In this document: positions 1-5,735 of the stretch, piece by piece | Layout: the number at the start of each line of letters is the position of its first letter | Position numbering within the stretch: the first letter of the stretch is position 1 | DNA from: an uncultured Sediminibacterium sp. | GTDB lineage: Bacteria; Bacteroidota; Bacteroidia; Chitinophagales; Chitinophagaceae | Length of the DNA stretch: 5,735 nt | Assembly: GCA_937907555.1 (NCBI GenBank) | Contig: CALEST010000052.1 | Coordinates: 1 to 5,735, forward strand | Direction of reading: 5' to 3' | The notes under the pieces: model-generated | Told to the model about the DNA's origin: nothing | Database searches by the model: none | Seen by the model: only the letters and a program-made list of their open reading frames with translations | Program-made: the position numbers and the translations under genes

Positions 1-782
1 ACGCTTCACTGAGTTTAACGCCAGAGCAATTGGCTAAAGGACTGGCTACCCACTCTTCCGGTAATCATGCACAGGCTATTGCTTTTGCAGCAAAGACTTT
101 GGGTACAAAGGCTTATATAGTAATGCCAAGCAATTCACCTTCAGTAAAAGTGAATGCGGTGAATGGTTATGGGGCGGAAGTTATTTTTTGTGAACCTAAC
201 CAAGCAGCAAGAGAAACTGCTTTGCAAAAAGTGGTTGATGAAACTGGGGCTGAATTCATTCACCCATACGACGATGACAGGGTAATTACGGGGCAGGCAA
301 CCTGTGTGAAAGAATTGATTGCTACGGTACCTGGACTGGATATCATTTTTACTCCCGTGGGTGGTGGCGGATTGTTGTCGGGTACAGCATTGGGGGTGCA
401 TTATTTTCATCCAACGGCTAAAGTATTTGCCGGAGAACCAGAAGGGGCGGCCGATGCAATACTCAGTTTTCGATCTGGCAGAGTAGAAAAAGCTCCTTAT
501 GTAAATACTATTGCAGATGGGTTATTAACTACTCTAAGCGAAAGAACTTTGTTAATCATTCGCAACCATGTAACTGATATTTTTCTGGTATCTGAAGAGG
601 AAATTAAAGCTGCACTTAGGCTGGTTTATGAGCGAATGAAAATAGTAGTAGAACCCAGTTGTGTTGTTCCACTGGCCGCAATGCTTAAAAACAAGGAACA
701 GTTTAAAGGGAAAAAAATTGGAATTATATTAACTGGAGGAAATGTAGACCTGAAAAAATTTGCTGAATGGTTTAAAGATTAG
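1..782 (+). CDS. Serine racemase / threonine (serine) dehydratase family PLP enzyme, 5'-truncated by the window edge
   Basis: Fold-type II PLP enzyme that would deaminate L-threonine or L-serine to the 2-oxoacid and may also racemise serine; expected to be cytoplasmic. The reading frame is open from base 3, so the apparent TTG start at 30 is internal. About 60 N-terminal residues are outside the window, including the PLP-binding lysine. Visible motifs are HSSGNHAQA (51-77), which contacts the cofactor and substrate carboxylate; the tetraglycine phosphate loop GGGGLLSG (360-383); an E-x3-A-x-D set (Glu 435-437, Ala 447-449, Asp 453-455) matching the divalent-cation site of eukaryotic serine racemases; VEPS near 649; and TGGNVD near the C-terminus, where relatives usually have SGGN(V/I)D. 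There is no C-terminal ACT regulatory domain, so this is not the long IlvA type. The stop lies 5 bases before the GMC gene, suggesting one transcript. Family assignment is strong; the choice between racemase, threonine dehydratase and hydroxyaspartate dehydratase is open. Confidence 0.93.
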   Translation, partial: ASLSLTPEQLAKGLATHSSGNHAQAIAFAAKTLGTKAYIVMPSNSPSVKVNAVNGYGAEVIFCEPNQAARETALQKVVDETGAEFIHPYDDDRVITGQATCVKELIATVPGLDIIFTPVGGGGLLSGTALGVHYFHPTAKVFAGEPEGAADAILSFRSGRVEKAPYVNTIADGLLTTLSERTLLIIRNHVTDIFLVSEEEIKAALRLVYERMKIVVEPSCVVPLAAMLKNKEQFKGKKIGIILTGGNVDLKKFAEWFKD

Positions 783-787
783 CTATT

Positions 788-2473
788 ATGTCTGAACAGA
801 AAACAGATTTTGATGCAATTGTCATTGGTTCGGGAATCAGTGGGGGATGGGCGGCCAAAGAACTCTGTGAAAAAGGATTGAAAACCCTTGTGCTTGAAAG
901 AGGCAGGATGGTAGAACATAAAAAAGATTATCCAACAACCAATTATCATCCCTGGGATATGCCTCACAGAGGCAAGATACCTCCTCCGGAAATGGATCTG
1001 GATCCTATTGTGAGTAACTGTTATGCGTATAAAGAAGACACGAAACATTTCTTCGTAAAGGACAAGGAGCATCCTTATGTTCAGGAAAAACCATTCAGCT
1101 GGATAAGGGGCTATCAGGTTGGTGGCAAATCACTTTTGTGGGCAAGACAAACCCAGCGCTGGAGTCCGTATGATTTTGAAGCTCCGAAACGTGACGGCTT
1201 TGCCGTTGACTGGCCAATTCGATACAATGATTTGTCTGAATGGTACAGCTATGTAGAAAAATTCGTTGGAATCAGTGGAAATAAAGATGGTCTGGATACC
1301 TTACCGGACGGTGAATTTCTGCCAGCATGGGAAATGAATTGTGCTGAAAGAATCATTCAGCAAAAAATTATGGATGCTTTTCCTGACAGACATGTAGTGC
1401 AGGGAAGATGCGCCCATTTAACTCAACCTACTGCTGAACATTTAGCTCAGGGAAGGGGACAGTGCATGGCAAGAAACCTATGTGCAAGAGGATGTCCTTT
1501 TGGGGCCTATTTTAGTTCAAACAGCTCTACCTTACCTGCTGCCGAAAAAACGGGTAACCTGCATATAAAAACGCATGCAGTTGTTGATTCAATTATTTAT
1601 GATGAAAAATTGGGTAAGGCAACTGGCGTAAAAGTGGTAGATGCGCTAACACATGAAGTGAAAATATATACTGCAAGAATCATTTTTGTAAATGCCTCCT
1701 GTTTAAATACCAACTTGATTCTGCTAAACTCAAGGAGTTCTTATTTCCCTAATGGATTAGGAAATAAGAATGGTCTTTTAGGTAAGTACATTGCCTTTCA
1801 TAATTACAGGGGCAATATTACCGCTCAGTTTGATGGTCCAATGGATCAGTATTATTATGGCAGAAGACCTACGCAACTCATGATGCCCAGTTTTAAAAAT
1901 GTTTATAAACAAGAGACGGATTTTTTAAGAGGGTATATGGTACATTTCAGTGCTGCAAGAGGCCGGCCAAAGGTAGAGGGCGTGGGTATTGATTTTAAGA
2001 ATGCCATCACAGAACCCGGGAACTGGCATATTTATATGATGATGCAAGGAGAAACCATACCCAAAGAAACCAATCAGGTGTATTTAAGTGATTATGAAAG
2101 GGATGATTGGGGAATACCCCAGCTGGTAGTGAATGTTGACTATGATGAAAATGATGAGAAAATTCTACAGGACTTTTTTAAGGAAGGCAAGGCTATGCTT
2201 GAAAAAGCAGGGTGTACCAATATCAATACCTGGGACAGTAAGCAAGCTCCCGGTTTAGATATTCATGAGATGGGAGGAGTAAGGATGGGTAGGGACAAAG
2301 AAACATCTCTATTGAACGAATTCAATCAATTGCATCATTGTAAGAATGTGTTTGTAACAGATGGCGCCTGTATGACATCAACAGGCAATCAAAACCCATC
2401 ATTAACTTATATGGCAATGACAGCAAGGGCAGCTGAATACGCTGCAAAACAATTGAAAGCAGGGAAATTATAA
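788..2473 (+). CDS. GMC family FAD-dependent oxidoreductase (glucoside 3-dehydrogenase / gluconate dehydrogenase large-subunit-like)
   Basis: A 561-residue flavoprotein of the glucose-methanol-choline family, expected to oxidise a sugar or polyol hydroxyl and pass electrons to an acceptor. The N-terminus carries the Rossmann motif GSGISG (residues 14-19), ending in the ribose-binding acidic residue E37 (VLERG). Residues 112-117 (GGKSLL) fit the second FAD-contact segment. A cysteine cluster C226-x5-C232-x3-C236 in RNLCARGCPFGA resembles sequences in the gluconate 2-dehydrogenase large-subunit branch. The C-terminal catalytic region has HEMGGVRMG (H493) and GNQNPSLT (N536), the His/Asn pair seen in pyranose 2-oxidase-like members. 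There is no signal peptide. Relatives often sit beside a small Tat-exported 'subunit 3' protein; none is encoded here. The ATG at 788 leaves a 5-base gap from the dehydratase and puts the FAD motif at the usual place; no Shine-Dalgarno sequence is obvious. The substrate cannot be read from sequence. Confidence 0.93.
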   Translation: MSEQKTDFDAIVIGSGISGGWAAKELCEKGLKTLVLERGRMVEHKKDYPTTNYHPWDMPHRGKIPPPEMDLDPIVSNCYAYKEDTKHFFVKDKEHPYVQEKPFSWIRGYQVGGKSLLWARQTQRWSPYDFEAPKRDGFAVDWPIRYNDLSEWYSYVEKFVGISGNKDGLDTLPDGEFLPAWEMNCAERIIQQKIMDAFPDRHVVQGRCAHLTQPTAEHLAQGRGQCMARNLCARGCPFGAYFSSNSSTLPAAEKTGNLHIKTHAVVDSIIYDEKLGKATGVKVVDALTHEVKIYTARIIFVNASCLNTNLILLNSRSSYFPNGLGNKNGLLGKYIAFHNYRGNITAQFDGPMDQYYYGRRPTQLMMPSFKNVYKQETDFLRGYMVHFSAARGRPKVEGVGIDFKNAITEPGNWHIYMMMQGETIPKETNQVYLSDYERDDWGIPQLVVNVDYDENDEKILQDFFKEGKAMLEKAGCTNINTWDSKQAPGLDIHEMGGVRMGRDKETSLLNEFNQLHHCKNVFVTDGACMTSTGNQNPSLTYMAMTARAAEYAAKQLKAGKL

Positions 2474-2480
2474 TGGACAA

Positions 2481-2514
2481 AAGCTGTTAATGCTATAATA
2501 TTCAGGCTTGTTTT
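2481..2514 (+). terminator. Weak imperfect hairpin between convergent genes
   Basis: AAGCTG (2481-2486) can pair with CAGGCTT (2503-2509) with one bulged G across a 16-base loop, followed by GTTTT. It lies between the stops of the convergent GMC and methyltransferase genes, and its right arm overlaps the last methyltransferase codons. Position suits a terminator, but the stem is short and bulged, so this is only a candidate. Confidence 0.25.
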
Positions 2515-3317
2515 AACTTCCATAATTGCCCTTCGTAAACAAAGGGCTTTAACTGGATATAATATTTGTCATGATCTGCAATAAAATCGTAAACTAAGTC
2601 AAAACGATCCTGCATGTATTTATAAAATTTGGGCTTACTGTAAAACCAGCAAGTATAAGAAGCAGGAGAACCATAATACACTGGTGGAACATGTTGAATA
2701 GCGATTCTGTCCCTGTCTTCATCGTTAAATGCAATATAATCGATGTATAAATATTTTACCCCGCTTAAAACAATCTGATCCAGGAGTTCATAGGTTTTTT
2801 CTATGTATTGTATTACTCCAGAGAAAATAATGATGTCAGGTTTGTGGTGTTGCAGGCATTCTTCCAGTGAGTAATAAAAATGCAGCCGTTCATGTTCAAA
2901 TTCTTTTCTGCCCGCTTCTACATAATTGGGTTGTTCAACAATGCACCAATGTAAATTGTGTACAGATTGCAGGTAGTTTCTTTTGTGATTATAAGTAGTT
3001 CCCAAAGAACCGCCAAAATCAAGTACTGTCAAATTGCAATTGTTTTCAGCAGCAACCGTTAGCAGGGTAGCCAGCATGCTGAAATTAATTTTGGGTTTGT
3101 CGTAGACAATCCCATCTCTTTCATAAGTAACTTCCCCGCTAACCACTTTACGGGTAGTTTCTTTGATTTTTTCAAGAATGTTCTGCTCGTCATACCCGCT
3201 GGCTATTTTGTTGGCCGCTTCAAAACTTTCGTAATCGCCTTTCCAGCCATATTTAAAGCTATACCAGTAAAGGGTTTTAAATATAGGTGGTATGAATTGT
3301 TTAAGTAGATAATGCAT
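2502..3317 (-). CDS. Putative SAM-dependent methyltransferase, TIGR04325 (LIC12133) family
   Basis: A complete 271-residue protein that resembles the TIGR04325 family of putative methyltransferases, many of which occur in surface-polysaccharide regions; their substrates are not established. The N-terminus (residues 25-72) has the family pattern W-x-G-x-Y-x-SF, GYD, ILEK and YERDG. Then comes a Rossmann-type SAM-binding motif VLDFGGSLG (98-106), an acidic residue after the second strand (VEQP, E128), a FYYSLEECL segment (147-155), and IIFSGVIQYIEKTYELL (163-179), where the fourth strand of the methyltransferase core is expected. DRDRIAIQHVPP (201-212) is another family-typical block. There is no signal peptide and no clear membrane segment, so it is probably cytoplasmic. 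The ATG at 3317 follows a promoter-like element by only 7 bases. The gene lies 77 bases downstream of ggt on the same strand and is convergent with the GMC gene. No glycosyltransferase or capsule gene is visible nearby. Family call is good; target unknown. Confidence 0.85.
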   Translation of the reverse strand: MHYLLKQFIPPIFKTLYWYSFKYGWKGDYESFEAANKIASGYDEQNILEKIKETTRKVVSGEVTYERDGIVYDKPKINFSMLATLLTVAAENNCNLTVLDFGGSLGTTYNHKRNYLQSVHNLHWCIVEQPNYVEAGRKEFEHERLHFYYSLEECLQHHKPDIIIFSGVIQYIEKTYELLDQIVLSGVKYLYIDYIAFNDEDRDRIAIQHVPPVYYGSPASYTCWFYSKPKFYKYMQDRFDLVYDFIADHDKYYIQLKPFVYEGQLWKLKQA

Positions 3318-3324
3318 TAGGGGG

Positions 3325-3332
3325 CAAAAATA
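3325..3332 (-). promoter_or_regulatory. Candidate Bacteroidota-type -7 promoter element for the methyltransferase gene
   Basis: Read on the minus strand this is TATTTTTG, a full match to the Bacteroidota -7 consensus TAnnTTTG. Seven bases separate it from the ATG at 3317, so transcription would begin at or within a few bases of the start codon, giving a leaderless or almost leaderless message. No TTG is found at the expected -33 distance, where the inverted repeat lies instead, so the promoter is only half supported. Confidence 0.45.
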
Positions 3333-3339
3333 GAATAAA

Positions 3340-3369
3340 AGTTATATAAATTTATTCGATTATATAACT
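3340..3369 (-). repeat. Perfect 10-bp inverted repeat; terminator of ggt and/or operator of the methyltransferase gene
   Basis: Arms AGTTATATAA (3340-3349) and TTATATAACT (3360-3369) are exact reverse complements around a 10-base loop. On the minus strand the hairpin lies 25 bases beyond the ggt stop and is followed by TTTATTCTATTTTT, the layout of an intrinsic terminator, although the stem has only two G-C pairs and would be weak in RNA. It also ends 7 bases upstream of the TATTTTTG promoter element, covering the place of a -33 box, which is a typical operator position. The sequence does not decide between the two roles. Confidence 0.55.
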
Positions 3370-3394
3370 AATGGCTATTATTAACAATACCTTA

Positions 3395-5116
3395 CTAGTA
3401 TCCTGCAACTGAATCGTCACCTCTTTTATCAGCCGCCGTTTCCCTGATTTTATTGGGCAATATCCGAATGCCATCGGTTCTGCCAATACTTGAACGGTCT
3501 TTTAAGTGATAGCCCATTTTCTGCAGTGCCTCTTTGGTTTTATTATCAAAGCCAGTTTCTATCATCACTTCATCTGGTAACCACTGGTGATGGAATTTTG
3601 GAGCGTCAATGGCATCCCCAAGGTTTTTATTAAAATCTATCACATTAATCAGCGCCTGATAAACAGAAGTAGGAATAGTGGTGCCACCGGGAGTGCCGAT
3701 TACGATATAAGGTTTTTTATTTTTCAATACAAGGGTGGGAGTCATTGAACTCAGCATTCTTTTTCCAGGAACAATGGCATTGGCTTCTCCTCCCACAGCC
3801 CCAAACATATTGGGTACTCCTGGTTTTACACTAAAATCATCCATTTCATTGTTCAATAAAAATCCGGCACCACCAACTACTACTTTTGATCCGTAACTTC
3901 CATTTAGTGTAGTTGTAACTGCTACCATATTTCCTGCTGCATCAACCACACTTAAATGAGTGGTTTCTTCGCTTTCCTTAATTACACCTGCATTTACTTC
4001 TTTGCTATTGCCTGCTTTGTCTGGTGAATAATCATTCATGCGCTGCTGTAAATAGGTATCGCTAATTAGGGTGTTTACTGGTACTTTCCAGAAATCCGGA
4101 TCGCCCATATGTTCTGCACGGTCTGCAAATGCCCGGCGTTCAGCTTCAATCATTAGTTGAACAGAGGATGGGGTTTGAAATCCCATTTTAGTCATAGGAT
4201 ATTTTTCAACCATTTTCATCATTTGTGCCAGTAAGATTCCGCCACTGCTGGGGGGAGCAAAACTGATGATTTCGTGACCTCTGTAGTTGAATACAATCGG
4301 CTCTCTTAATTTAGCAGTATAATTTTTTAAATCAGCGTGTGAGATGATCCCCCTGCCGCGCTCCATCTCAGCAACAATCAGGTCTGCTGTTTTCCCTCCA
4401 TAAAAACCCATGGCGCCTTCCTGTTGTATTCTTTCCAATGTATGGGCAAGTTCTTTTTGAATAAGCGTGTCGCCCACTTTCCAACGGGTTGGTTTATAAA
4501 AAGCGGTTGGTTGTGTACTGAAACGCGCAATTCCGTCTTTTACACTGCTGATACTGGCAGCCTCTTTTTCCGTTAAAACAAATCCCTTGGCAGCTATGTC
4601 TATGGCGGGTTGAATTAACTCTGCAAAAGGTAATTTTGCGTATGCATGAGTGGCAAATAAACCTGCCACAGTACCAGGAATACCAGAAGCAAGATGTCCA
4701 TTCTGTGATAAGTTCAACTGAGCATTTCCGTTTTTGTCAAGATACATATCCCGGGATGCTTTTTCAGGTGCTGCTTCTCTGTAGTCAATACCTATCAGTT
4801 CTCCATTGGTTTTGTACGCCAGCAAAAATCCACCTCCACCTAAGTTTCCCGCATTTGGAAAAACAACTGCTAGCACCAATTGAGTTGCAATGGCTGCATC
4901 AAAAGCATTGCCTCCCTTTTTCATGATGGCTGCACCCACCATACTAGCCAGCGGATGTGCACTGCTAACAGCAGCCTGTTTAAAGTTTCCGCGCTTTACT
5001 ACTGAATAATGAAATGGGTCTACTTCCTTGTTGGGTCCTACAATGGAAGCTACATGCTGTGCATTGGCAACAGGGATTAATCCCAGGAACAGAAGTCCTG
5101 TTAATATCTTTCTCAT
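3395..5116 (-). CDS. ggt: Gamma-glutamyltransferase (gamma-glutamyltranspeptidase), exported
   Basis: A complete 573-residue precursor of the N-terminal-nucleophile enzyme that cleaves gamma-glutamyl bonds of glutathione and related peptides by hydrolysis or transfer. Residues 1-19 (MRKILTGLLFLGLIPVANA) form a Sec signal peptide with likely cleavage after ANA, placing it in the periplasm. Numbered against E. coli GGT: R113 (IDYRE) matches the glutamyl-carboxylate-binding R114; autoprocessing and catalysis fall at T385 in EETTHLSVVD (E. coli T391); N405 matches N411; D427 matches D433; S456-S457 match S462-S463; and G477-G478 match the oxyanion-hole glycines. It ends RGDDSVAGY, the usual family end, so it is full length. 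The lid loop is present (about 432-443), unlike the Bacillus subtilis enzyme. E424 replaces E. coli Q430 and F438 replaces lid tyrosine Y444. It diverges from the M14 peptidase gene, 69 bases apart, consistent with joint use of peptides outside the cytoplasm. Confidence 0.97.
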   Translation of the reverse strand: MRKILTGLLFLGLIPVANAQHVASIVGPNKEVDPFHYSVVKRGNFKQAAVSSAHPLASMVGAAIMKKGGNAFDAAIATQLVLAVVFPNAGNLGGGGFLLAYKTNGELIGIDYREAAPEKASRDMYLDKNGNAQLNLSQNGHLASGIPGTVAGLFATHAYAKLPFAELIQPAIDIAAKGFVLTEKEAASISSVKDGIARFSTQPTAFYKPTRWKVGDTLIQKELAHTLERIQQEGAMGFYGGKTADLIVAEMERGRGIISHADLKNYTAKLREPIVFNYRGHEIISFAPPSSGGILLAQMMKMVEKYPMTKMGFQTPSSVQLMIEAERRAFADRAEHMGDPDFWKVPVNTLISDTYLQQRMNDYSPDKAGNSKEVNAGVIKESEETTHLSVVDAAGNMVAVTTTLNGSYGSKVVVGGAGFLLNNEMDDFSVKPGVPNMFGAVGGEANAIVPGKRMLSSMTPTLVLKNKKPYIVIGTPGGTTIPTSVYQALINVIDFNKNLGDAIDAPKFHHQWLPDEVMIETGFDNKTKEALQKMGYHLKDRSSIGRTDGIRILPNKIRETAADKRGDDSVAGY

Positions 5117-5185
5117 ATTACAATTTACAATTTTATGGGGTTTTATTTCCCATTATTACTACTTTCATGCTTCATTATTAAACTT
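5117..5185. promoter_or_regulatory. Divergent intergenic region holding the ggt and M14 peptidase promoters
   Basis: These 69 AT-rich bases must carry the start signals for both divergent genes unless transcription enters from further away. On the minus strand TAAAATTG (5128-5135) matches TAnnTTTG at five of six fixed positions and would give a short leader for ggt. On the plus strand only a poor match, TACTTTCA (5160-5167), is seen before the peptidase. TTACAATTT occurs twice in direct orientation (5118-5126 and 5125-5133), right next to the ggt start codon. No clear -33 element was found for either direction. Confidence 0.35.
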
Positions 5186-5735
5186 ATGAAGAAATTATTA
5201 TTTGGACTATTTTGTTTGGGCCTTTCTGTGTTATCAATAGCACAGTCGGTACCCAGTCCTGAACAATTTTTAGGTTACAAAGTGGGTACCCGTTTTACCC
5301 GTCATCATCGGATTGTGGAATATACAAAGTCTGTTGCAGCAGCAAGGCCAGATATGGTTAAGCTGGAAAAATATGGTGAAACCAATGAAGGCAGGGAATT
5401 AATGCTGGCATTTGTAAGTACTCCGGAGAATATGCAACAACTGGATCAAATCAGAGTCAATAATTTAAGAATGGCAGGCCTGACCAAGGATAAGGCCTCA
5501 CCTGTTTTGGACAATGCTCCGGCCATTGTATGGTTAAGTTATAACGTTCATGGCAATGAAGCTTCATCCTCTGAGGCATTTTTACTAACCATACACGCGC
5601 TAACAGATCCCAATAACAAAGCAACCAAAGAATGGCTGAAGAATACCATAGTAGTATTAGATCCATGTATCAATCCAGACGGAAGAGACCGTTATATTAA
5701 CTGGTATAATTCTGTGGTAGGTAAACAATACAATG
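5186..5735 (+). CDS. Exported M14 family zinc carboxypeptidase, 3'-truncated by the window edge
   Basis: An open frame of 183 codons runs from the ATG at 5186 off the right edge without a stop. Residues 1-19 (MKKLLFGLFCLGLSVLSIA) form a Sec signal peptide with a likely cut before Q20, so the enzyme acts in the periplasm or outside; C10 is in the hydrophobic core, not a lipobox. About residues 39-77 (RHHRIVEYTKSVAAARP ... YGETNEGREL) match the start of an M14 domain. VHGNEASSSEA contains the zinc-binding HxxE pair H122 and E125. INPDGRDRY (N163, D165, G166, R167) matches the substrate-carboxylate-binding segment. The third zinc ligand and catalytic glutamate lie beyond the edge. The gene is divergent from ggt. 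The family would remove C-terminal residues from peptides; substrate preference cannot be read. Family call is strong, and the start is supported by the signal peptide. Confidence 0.9.
   Translation, partial: MKKLLFGLFCLGLSVLSIAQSVPSPEQFLGYKVGTRFTRHHRIVEYTKSVAAARPDMVKLEKYGETNEGRELMLAFVSTPENMQQLDQIRVNNLRMAGLTKDKASPVLDNAPAIVWLSYNVHGNEASSSEAFLLTIHALTDPNNKATKEWLKNTIVVLDPCINPDGRDRYINWYNSVVGKQYN

Noticed and set aside
30..32. TTG as the start of the dehydratase
   Set aside because: The frame stays open upstream to base 3, and the translated residues continue the family alignment, so the true start is outside the window.
141..410. Minus-strand open frame of 89 codons inside the dehydratase gene
   Set aside because: It lies wholly opposite a strongly conserved coding region, and its translation has no recognisable motif.
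779..1072. Minus-strand open frame of 97 codons opposite the start of the GMC gene
   Set aside because: Antisense to the conserved FAD-binding domain; the sequence looks like a random shadow with no start signal.
1463..1507. Cysteine cluster in the GMC protein as an iron-sulfur cluster site
   Set aside because: The C-x5-C-x3-C spacing does not match a standard ferredoxin motif, only three cysteines are present, and similar clusters occur in GMC relatives, so I do not call a metal centre.
4636..4926. Plus-strand open frame of 96 codons inside ggt
   Set aside because: Antisense to a conserved part of GGT, with no family resemblance.
5457..5666. Minus-strand open frame of 69 codons with a hydrophobic, Trp/Leu-rich start that resembles a membrane peptide
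   Set aside because: It is antisense to the M14 domain, including the HxxE codons, and the hydrophobicity is explained by the complement of the sense codons.

Overview
The window is compact chromosomal DNA. Base composition is moderately AT-rich, the genes are closely packed and Shine-Dalgarno sequences are not evident. Together with Bacteroidota-style signal peptides and a TAnnTTTG-like promoter hexamer, this points to a member of the Bacteroidota, perhaps Chitinophagales. That placement is inferred from style and protein flavour, not from a marker gene. Five protein genes cover nearly everything. The only gaps are 5, 28, 77 and 69 bases. I see no rRNA, tRNA, CRISPR array, insertion sequence or prophage gene.

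Left part (1-2473, + strand): the 3' three quarters of a fold-type II PLP enzyme of the serine racemase / threonine dehydratase group, followed 5 bases later by a complete GMC flavin oxidoreductase. The two are probably co-transcribed. The GMC protein has the FAD-binding N-terminus, a cysteine cluster and a His/Asn active-site pair, but no small partner subunit is encoded next to it.

Middle (2502-3317, - strand): a complete TIGR04325-type putative SAM-dependent methyltransferase, convergent with the GMC gene. Upstream of it is a perfect 10-bp inverted repeat (3340-3369) followed by a T-rich run and a good promoter -7 element that almost touches the start codon. This short region may end ggt transcription and start or regulate the methyltransferase.

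Right part (3395-5116, - strand, and 5186-5735, + strand): a complete exported gamma-glutamyltransferase diverges from the 5' part of an exported M14 zinc carboxypeptidase. Both would act on peptides outside the cytoplasm, so this divergent pair fits peptide or glutathione salvage.

Overall this looks like ordinary housekeeping and catabolic gene content. I did not find convincing evidence of a new multi-gene system. The points most worth a second look are the 3325-3369 regulatory region, the unpartnered GMC enzyme, and the serine-racemase-like residues in the first gene.
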